From positions 1,116,001 through 1,180,000 of the forward strand of contig JAFFJZ010000040.1 in NCBI GenBank assembly GCA_018340375.1: 64,000 bases of DNA, in the 5' to 3' direction. The translations under genes were made by a program, and so were the position numbers. The notes under the pieces were generated by a model that did no database searches, had not been told where the DNA came from, and was given only the letters and a program-made list of their open reading frames with translations. Every line of letters begins with the position of its first letter. The first letter of the stretch is position 1. This document shows, in pieces, positions 56,060 to 64,000 of the stretch. The stretch comes from Gonatopus flavifemur. Lineage: Eukaryota > Arthropoda > Insecta > Hymenoptera > Dryinidae.

Positions 56060-58730
56060 TTCTGTCTGGGACTTTATTCTCTTAGCTTCATTTCTCATAT
56101 CAGAACACGATTTTTTTGCATGGCTGTGTAGCTCCTAATAATTCACGAAATCTAGTGATGAACAGCTAAAAATAATATGGTGACTTAATAGTATTGTTAT
56201 CATGATGCAGTGCCATCTATAACTTTTGTAAATGCATCACTGGAAATTTCAAACCTTTTCAAGAATGCGGTTTTGAATAATTGGACCAGAAAAAAATGAC
56301 GTGGAGCCACCTATGCCCAGTATCCTCTCTATCGCAGTCTTTGAACTTTATGAACTAACCATTTCCTGTTGTAATGCTTGACATTAGTGACATTGTAAAC
56401 ACAATATTTGTTCTGATGTGAATTTTATCCATATTATTGAATATTGAGAGATTATGTTGATGCCACAATATCTCTAGCCACGTAGAGTCTACGTAGAGAC
56501 AACGTAGACATCGATCGTTGAGGGATGGGTTGAGGATAAATTCCTCATAAGATTTCTTATCGTGTACATTTCAGGAATACGATTCTACCACCACGATACT
56601 GAGATGCGTCTTGTCTGTGAATGACTCTGACTTGCGAATATTTAGATTCTGCAGATCAGTAGGTGAGAGTACGCGAATGAGAATAACAAATTTCTGAGTA
56701 TGGTCAACTTTTCGTCCGACGATGGAATGAAGCATCTAGAACGCTAGTCTCCGGTATGAAAATACTGACAATCAGGATTTCTTTTTTTTGCGTGTGTTTG
56801 ATAACAACTTCCATCATTCGTTTGAATTAACTTTCGTTAATCAAATTGAATAGCTTCTCCGAGTGAATTTAGATATCTTTCATCATCTCATTACTTTTGG
56901 TTAGCAGAATGTTCACATAAATTAATATGACAGACTCAGTCAGTTTCATGTAATTCTTTTTCAATTGAGATTCGTCATTTTCTTTTTTTCTCAATTTGGG
57001 TTGAACCTCTACTGATTGATCATACAAAATGGTTCGCGAAATTTGTGGGAGATTCTCTATTTAATTTTGCACATAATCAATTTCCATGAATTTGTTGGTT
57101 TTCTATAACTGATAAACATTTATAGGTATTCGACTTCATCGAATATTTTTTTTCATTGGAATTTCATCAAACTATCCAATGTGAAAGAGGGTTTCCTTTA
57201 TGGATAAATGTGGAAGCAATTGGAGATTATTAATTGTGGAAAAAAACGAATTATTTGATAGATCGAATATTTCGAAATTTAGGTGCAGAAGCGATTGCAT
57301 CAAGATATTCTATTCTATATCTGATTTGCTTATTTATTACTGACTTGGAAATCATTGATCGTTCGATTGTGCAGATAATTTTGTCGTTCTTTCTATGAAC
57401 GTGACACACTTATCTCATCTCATGTCATAATCAATGAACTTTAAAGCTATCTAAACTCACGGTCTTTTTCAGTTCCAAAACTTCAATTCGTTCGACTGTA
57501 ATATAATAAACTTTGTCTGTACTTGTTTCTAATATAAACCATTCAATCACATACAAGTTTTAAACGTTATTTCCTTGATGTTTTGAATTCGACCATTATT
57601 TCACGTTGCTGAAGGAAATTCAATCCGCGTTTTCTGGATATCACAAGGGAATCCTTCATGGGCAGAATGACACGAGTTGATCGTTTTTCATTATTATACC
57701 TTTTCCAACATTTCAATGGTAGATCTTCATAGTTGGAATACATTCTGTGACATTTGATAGTCAATCTATCACATTTCATTATTTCACAGAATTCATAATC
57801 GATTCAAACTTCTCTGGTTGTTCCGTGTGATTTGACAAGCGCTAGACGTTCCTGTCCCGTTCAACAACCATACATACATCTATTCACATGTTTCTATGGA
57901 GATATCTGAGTGTACATTGACCTGACATCAAATCCTATTAGCGAGGACGAATATTGGAGCAGACGAAAGTATTGATCATCTACTAGATGGTAAAGTTGTC
58001 AGAGGATTCAAGGGACTAGAATTGACTCATTTACTCCGAATAGATTTGCTTTCTAGTTATTACTGCGTGGGAATTGTGGAAATCCCGGAGCTGCATATTA
58101 ATTCCCGTTGTATATAAATCGTACGATTCGAACAAGCAGCCCTTCGGTTCTTCGTTTACAGAAAAGAGAATCGATTGGATTCCGTCTCTGTCTAAGCTCT
58201 TGGAGGTCTTCCACGGGATCTTGTTCATTTTGGCTGACTGGTGTAAAGCCATATACATATCGCCATATACACAGAAATTTCCAGGTTCACGAACAGAGAT
58301 TTTTCATCTCAAGATTTCTCGAGATGCATCACAGCCGCTCCGACGTGTTGATTGTTATTCTCCAACGATGCTAAAATTTGCGTTTCTCTCATTGTTCAGC
58401 GGCAGGATATTTCAAGTTGGAGAATGCTGCTCTTGGATATCGATAGGGATGAGTTAATAAATCTCTCAAATTGTTTCCAAATGATATTTGACTTACTGGA
58501 GGACCATTTAATCGATACTCAAATTATACGAGATGATATTTCAAATATGTCCTAGATACATAACTAATTAGGAATACAATAGTATGAGAAGAATCTGTGT
58601 AGATTTGAATAAAGTTCGAAAGGAATCAACACATACGATTGCGTATCGGTTTCTAAAGACCTTTGTATTCTAATAGTAGCATACCGGATCACATAAATTC
58701 AGACCAAAAATTTCAAAATTAGCATACTCA
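56060..58730. other. Unassigned AT-rich sequence, about 2.7 kb
   Basis: No recognisable domain, terminal repeat or RNA gene. Open frames up to 127 codons near 58.1-58.5 kb overlap each other and lack motifs. Confidence 0.4.
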
Positions 58731-58734
58731 AATC

Positions 58735-61700
58735 ATCATCATCATGAAGTAATCAGTCTTATGGCTGGTTTGATGAAATCCTCCAACCCTGTCTATTATC
58801 CGCTAACCGCTTAATTTCTGCATATCTACGACAACCCTTATCTTGTATAATTTGCTTCATATAACTTAATATAGGTCTACCTCTTCGAGTTTTACCATTC
58901 ATTTTTCCTTCCAATATTGTTTTCAATGAGCTATCACGCCTTAATGTGTGTCCGATCAGATTACTTCTTCTTTTCACGACCTGTCTCAGAAGACTTCTTT
59001 TTTCATTTCCCTTCTCAAGTACTCCTTCATTTTTTACTTTCTCCATCCACTTTATTCTAAGCATCCTTCTATAACACCACATTTCAAAAGCTTCGAGCTT
59101 TCGTTGGTCCGTTTTCCAATTGTCCAAGTTTCGCAACCATATAATGCTGTGTTCCAAACGTAACTCTTCAAGAATTTCTTACTCACTGCTAAGCTAATAT
59201 TCTTCGGACATAGTAACTGTTTCTTTTGATGGAAGGCCTGTTTCCCTTGTGCTATTCTTGCTCTTATATCTTTTCCGCTTTCACCGTTTTCTGTAATTAT
59301 ACTTCCTAGATATTTGAATTCTTCGACTTGCTGAATTGTCTCTGCATCTATTTTGATTATCGTTCTTCTTGATGTTTTCGTTGTTGTACAAGTCAAGAAT
59401 TTTGTTTTGTCCTTATTTATATTCATACAATATTTGTCTAGTAATATTTTTTTCATAGTGTTGAGAGTATTTTTTAACTCAGCACCACTCGTAGCTAATA
59501 TAGTTATGTCATCCGCAAATTTCAACATGCTTACATTTTCACCTTGAATCTGTAATTTCAATGGCACTTGCTCCTTCACTTCGTTCATCGCTTTTTCTAT
59601 ATACAAATTGAAAATCAGTGGCGATAGTGAGCATCCTTGTCTCACCCCTCTTCTAATTTGTGCTTCTTCTTTTTGACCTTCTATTTCTATTCTTGCGGTT
59701 TGATCCTTATATAATTCATATACAGGGTGATTCAAAATTCCCGCACTCTTTTTTGGGAGTAGATTCCTGATGAAATTCTGAAACGATTTGTCCTTTTGCA
59801 CAATGCTCTCCGACGCATAATTTCCGAGATATAATTAATTAAAGTTGACTAATTATGAGGTGGATCCATCGGTCATTCAGGAGCGTCATAACAGAACAAG
59901 AGAGGAAGGTGCTTGCAGAGGGCGCTCATACGATCAGCTGATCGGTATAATCGATACGATTTACCAACATACAAATTGGTAAATTTTCTATGTAGACCGA
60001 TTGAATTCGTCGACAATGTGGAAAAATTGATTATTGTCATGAATTCTTATCACGATATGCTGTAGGTGAAAGTTGTAATTTCAGTAATGATTTTTATCAC
60101 GCGGACAAATGTAAAATAGTGTTATTTCGTAGGAATAGGGATTCAAGTGGGAGAAAAAGTATAACTACTCGTTTTCAATCAGAATTTTCATGTAAAAAAG
60201 AAAACATGAGAATTTTCATTCATCCGATACCCAATTTGAACGGTTTGATTAGTAAGTTTAACACGAGAGATTGGATTCTGAATCCTGTATTCTGATTGGT
60301 CGAGAATCAATGTATGTTAGATCAATCCTCGGCCGTTTCTAATGATTCTTCTGGAGAATGTGTTTTCGACTTATCCCAACCACAACATTGAACAATGATG
60401 AATTTATTCGAATTCACCCTTTTTACATCATTCGATGATTATAAAGGGTTTATCGAACGGTAATAACTTACTTCAACTTGCAGAATCCATCAATTTTGAC
60501 GAAAATACAAGGTGTGACATCGTATACGACCCAATCATTGCACTTGATTGACATTGTAATCACATACGGTTTGTTTAGCTTAAATCAACCATTCGTGATA
60601 CGAATCAACCAATCAGGTGACAGCTCGAAACAGTTTCATTTAAAGCACATGTGACTTCAAAGGGCATATTGTTATTTCAAATGGAATAGGAATTGTCTTT
60701 GAAGATTAACCAAATCCGTCCTTTTTAGGACGAATACATCTTCTAAACGTAGAAACGCGCTCGAACTTGCACACAATTTGAATTAGATTTTGATTTAAAC
60801 ATGAATGATCTTGAGTGATCTCAAGTAAGTTATTACCGTTCGATAAACCCTTTATAATCATCGAATGATGTAAAAAGGGTGAATTCGAATAAATTCATCA
60901 TTGTTCAATGTTGTGGTTGGGATAAGTCGAAAACACATTCTCCAGAAGAATCATTAGAAACGGCCGAGGATTAATCTAACATACATTGATTCTCGACCAA
61001 TCAGAATACAGGATTCAGAATCCAATCTCTCGTGTTAAACTTACTCATCAAACCGTTCAAATTGGGTATCGGATGAATGAAAATTCTCATGTTTTCTTTT
61101 TTACATGAAAATTCTGATTGAAAACGAGTAGTTATACTTTTTCTCCCACTTGAATCCCTATTCCTACGAAATAACACTATTTTACATTTGTCCGCGTGAT
61201 AAAAATCATTACTGAAATTACAACTTTCGCCTACAGCATATCGTGATAAGAATTCATGACAATAATCAATTTTTCCACATTGTCGACGAATTCAATCGGT
61301 CTACATAGAAAATTTACCAATTTGTATGTTGGTAAATCGTATCGATTATACCGATCAGCTGATCGTATGAGCGCCCTCTGCAAGCACCTTCCTCTCTTGT
61401 TCTGTTATGACGCTCCTGAATGACCGATGGATCCACCTCATAATTAGTCAACTTTAATTAATTATATCTCGGAAATTATGCGTCGGAGAGCATTGTGCAA
61501 AAGGACAAATCGTTTTAGAATTTCATCAGGAATCTACTCCCAAAAAAGAGTGCGGGAATTTTGAATCACCCTGTATTATTCTCCTATTCCCTTAATTAAT
61601 TCCTGCCTTTTCCAAAATCGTAAACATCTTTATCCAATCAACATTATCGAATGCTTTTTGTATATCTACAAAACCTATACACAGACTTTTTGAACTCTAG

Positions 61701-61780
61701 ACTTTTCTCTACTACTGTTCTCAGTGCTAATATTGCTCCCCGCGTTCCCCTTTTTTTCCTGAAACCGAACTGATCTCAAA
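58735..61780 (-). pseudogene. RTE-type retroposon reverse transcriptase, 5'-truncated, split by a foldback
   Basis: Reading on the minus strand from 61780: FGFRKKRGTRGAILALRTVV, then (frame change) FVDIQKAFDNVDWIKMF (RT motif A) up to 61576. Coding resumes at 59720 with YELYKDQTARIEIEGQ, GVRQGCSLSPLIFNLYIE, FADDITILATSG (catalytic box, about 59505) and FKYLGSIITENG. It ends with LYGCETWTIGK, a frame change near 59100, and a C-terminal part through MKQIIQDKGCRRY. It stops in AGTAATC-CATGATGATGATGA (58747-58732), an ATG/ATC microsatellite tail typical of RTE. The endonuclease part is absent. A TAA just before the foldback site adds to the damage. Confidence 0.9.
59723..61573. mobile_element. 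Foldback element, 1851 bp, about 750-bp near-perfect arms
   Basis: The ends CAGGGTGATTCAAAATTCCC and the complement are flanked by TA (59721-59722, 61574-61575). Arms 59723-60474 and 60823-61573 mirror each other almost base for base; the loop is 348 bp. There is no coding. Its first bases (CAGGGTG) match elements A, B and C, hinting at mobilisation by a related transposase. It inserted in the RTE reverse-transcriptase frame. Confidence 0.95.
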
Positions 61781-61789
61781 TGTGAGTCA

Positions 61790-62855
61790 GAATTCGTGGA
61801 ACGGATCATTCCAAATCATTTGGCCTGGTTTTCCAACGTCAATATGTGAAATCGATAGTATTTTAGCAGCAAAATTGATCCCCTAAAACATGAGCAATGA
61901 AAATATTCTTTCGTCCCTTTACTAACCTGCAGTTTTTCGTGACTTTTCTCCTAATTGATTATATTTTGGAATATACTGAATCGAATTGAATGCAATTTAC
62001 AGGACTATTTCTTCTATAATCGAAGGTCACAACCAATTCTCTTCGAACCCCACCCTTGATGATTCGGTTTTTATAAATCTTTGTTTATAATAATTTGTTG
62101 GTAGACATTGTTGTGGAGCATGAAAAATTCTGGAAAAATTCACAAAAATTGTTTGGACTGTTTTCAAAGATCCCTGTGACTTGAAAAAAAAAAAAAAATT
62201 TTTTTTGAGAGATATCATACTTTGAACTCAGCCCCGCACGTTTCCGGACGCGGAATTTTTCATCTGTTCGTCACACTTACAAAACAGAAGTAATTTGTCA
62301 AGTTATTATTGCAGTAGTATTGTCCGGAATTGATTCACATGGAATTCCGAATTCAACAATTCATTATTAACGATCATTAGGTATTATTTAAGAAACAAAA
62401 TGCAGAGTTATCGAAGAAGTTTGTTTTCAACTATTGTGATAATTAATCTCAAAAGTCTCTCTGCGATACGGATTGGACAATTGTCTTCGTGGTTACGATG
62501 ACCGTATTCTCAATATCGACAATAGCTATCCCAATACTCTGTTGCTGTTTTCATTGGGTGATCGTCAAATTTTTATTCATGATCGTCCAATTTTTCCCGA
62601 AAACTTCGAAAGCCATTGAACAAATCTAGGTAACCAAACGCTCCTATTCTTTTAATGATACGCGGGTCGTGTTCTTGTGTTTTTCATATGTGATTTTTTT
62701 CAAATTTCACCTCCGAATATTTCCTGCAATCCCCATAAAAAAGATTCCTACAATAACGTTCATGTGAGTATCAAACTGGTGACAGAAGAATGGGAAAATC
62801 GGTCCCATCATTTCGTGGGCAGATACATGTGCGCAAGGTGTCGTTTGATGTTTTC
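61790..62855. other. Unassigned AT-rich sequence
   Basis: No gene or repeat recognised. A poly(A)/poly(T) run lies at 62184-62206. Confidence 0.35.
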
Positions 62856-62857
62856 AG

Positions 62858-63011
62858 AATATTATGGGATTGCCTCCAGAACCATCTCCAGATTCACGAT
62901 CAGATGATTCATCAGATGACAAAACAAGTGGCGATGGAGATTATAGCACTGATTGCGATAACATTGACGATTCATTGATTGATTCCTCATTCGAAGATGA
63001 GCTCATTTCTA
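62858..63011 (+). other. Possible acidic exon, cut by the tRNA-containing TIR element
   Basis: After an acceptor-like TTTGATGTTTTCAG (to 62857) the stretch reads NIMGLPPEPSPDSRSDDSSD and stays acidic up to DELIS. The inserted element supplies the next stop (TAA within CACTGTAAA). No donor or family was identified. Composition supports coding, but nothing else does. Confidence 0.3.
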
Positions 63012-64000
63012 CACTGTAAAAAAACTGGAAATTTACTGTGCAACTGGACTGGAAATTCCCAGTGTTAGTACTGGAATATGGATATTCCAGTACATGTACA
63101 GAGATTTTGTTGGTACGGTACTGAAAATTCACCAAGCATAACTGAAAATTCAGTCCTTGTACTGGAATTTTGCCATGATTTCGCGAAAATTTTACTGGCT
63201 TGTACTACAGTTTTATAGTTCTTGTGCACCAGAAAAAAGTATTCCCTCAAAAAGGACTTGGGAAAAATTTCGAATTTAGAAAAAAAAACCTCATCGTTGT
63301 TTTACTGGAATTATACAGGTTTTGAACTGCAATTTTCAGGTTGTGTGATGGAATTGTCAAGTTGCTATGCAATTGAATTATACAGGTTTTGAACTGCAAT
63401 TTTCAGGTCTTGTGATGGAATTTTTCAGTGATGCTGGAATTTGATCACTGTTGCACTGAAATTTTCCACTTCTATTGGACTCTGTTATTTCTGGCAGGAC
63501 AAATTTCAAGATTTTATATTAGAAATTTCCTGATTGAGATTTGGAATAATAATTGTAATTGCAGCAAACAAAATGGATATATGAGGTTTTTCCAAGATTT
63601 ATTTCCTTGTGTATTCTAGATATGAAGCATATGTAGTAACCCAAGCTGGCCTTCCAACATGTCGCGCTATAGCTCATCGGCTAGGTCTTAGGTTTCAGGA
63701 TAGGCAGGTAGAAAAGTGTAGGCTTAAATCCCGTTAGGTAGACATGTCTTTCTGCCCATCAAAATGAACGATCAAGTTTCTCAATCATCTTGAAACACAA
63801 GGACCGTGCAAATTCACTTTGTGTGAGTAATTTTTTTCCAATTTTCATAAAATATTTTCAGCATTAATTTTCCAGTACATGTCCTGGAAAAGTCCAATTC
63901 GTGTACTGGAAGATTCCAGTACTGAGGCTCGGAAAATTTCCAGTTTTGATGCTGAAATTCCATAACATTTGTACTGAATTTTTGCAGTACAAAGGGGCTA
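63012..64000 (+). mobile_element. tRNA-containing TIR element, copy running off the window
   Basis: Begins CACTGTAAAAAAACTGG after TA (63010-63011). It is collinear with the reverse complement of 45837-46941: CCAGTACATGTACAGAG, the ATTATACAGGTTTTGAACTG repeats, the tRNA-like block, then TTTTCCAGTACATG. The right terminus lies beyond 64000. Confidence 0.9.
63655..63742 (+). ncRNA. tRNA-like Pol III promoter block, third copy
   Basis: A box TAGCTCATCGGC and B box GGCTTAAATCCC (mutated) sit at the same place as in the other two copies. Probably a decayed promoter. Confidence 0.5.

Noticed and set aside
58074..58555. Overlapping plus-strand open frames of 67-127 codons
   Set aside because: Three frames open at once with no recognisable protein; probably chance.

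Overview
This window reads as AT-rich eukaryotic, almost certainly insect, nuclear DNA made of nested transposable elements. I found no convincing host protein-coding gene, rRNA gene, canonical tRNA gene, CRISPR array or bacterial-type operon. The insect inference rests on the mix of families (mariner, Transib, PIF/Harbinger with a Myb partner, P-element-like THAP, RTE and CR1/jockey-like retroposons, many foldback MITEs) and on short GT-AG introns. The order (beetle, ant, other) cannot be fixed from this sequence.

Layout. 1-1.4 kb: nothing identified. 1.4-6.7 kb: a degenerate non-LTR retroposon (+) split by a mariner (-). 7.3-8.07 kb: half of a foldback element whose complete relative lies at 47.6-49.9 kb. 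9.3-13.16 kb: a degenerate copy of an unclassified DNA transposon family ('family U' here), interrupted by an internally deleted element (A) whose ends read CAGGGTGTCCC. 13.1-21.6 kb: a deep nest. A 5'-truncated mariner abuts the remnant of a tRNA-containing TIR element. That remnant is split by a putative solo LTR, which is itself split by a complete Transib element (15126-20786, target duplication CGGGG, ends CACAGTG) with a RAG1-like three-exon transposase. 22 kb: RTE fragment. 23.27-28.09 kb: a family U element with an 8-bp duplication, carrying transposon B and a second mariner inserted side by side. 28-32.8 kb: mostly unassigned, with two MITEs. 33-34.2 kb: C-terminal part of family U.

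34.4-42.06 kb: a tandem array of about 140-bp units split by a 6.9-kb PIF/Harbinger element. Its transposase (+, four exons, 378 aa) is open throughout; its divergently placed Myb/SANT partner (-, four exons) has two stops. 42.47-45.54 kb: P-element-like THAP transposase remnant (-) with two MITEs in it. 45.7-51.4 kb: remnant of a large transposon protein (+) interrupted by a tRNA-containing TIR element and a 2.35-kb foldback. 52.1-54.6 kb: transposon C. 58.7-61.8 kb: RTE retroposon (-) interrupted by a near-perfect 1.85-kb foldback. 63.0 kb to the end: another tRNA-containing TIR element.

How the parts work together: transposases act on their own terminal repeats (Transib on CACAGTG ends, mariners on CGAGGGTGGATTG ends, Harbinger transposase plus Myb protein on GCGATTTCC ends), and MITEs or foldbacks depend on such enzymes in trans. 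By eye, the Harbinger transposase is the only fully open, full-length enzyme with all three catalytic residues. Mariner 1 is open but lacks 14 residues; all the others have stops, frameshifts, truncations or catalytic substitutions. Genes were read by eye and exon borders were inferred from GT-AG sites and frame continuity.
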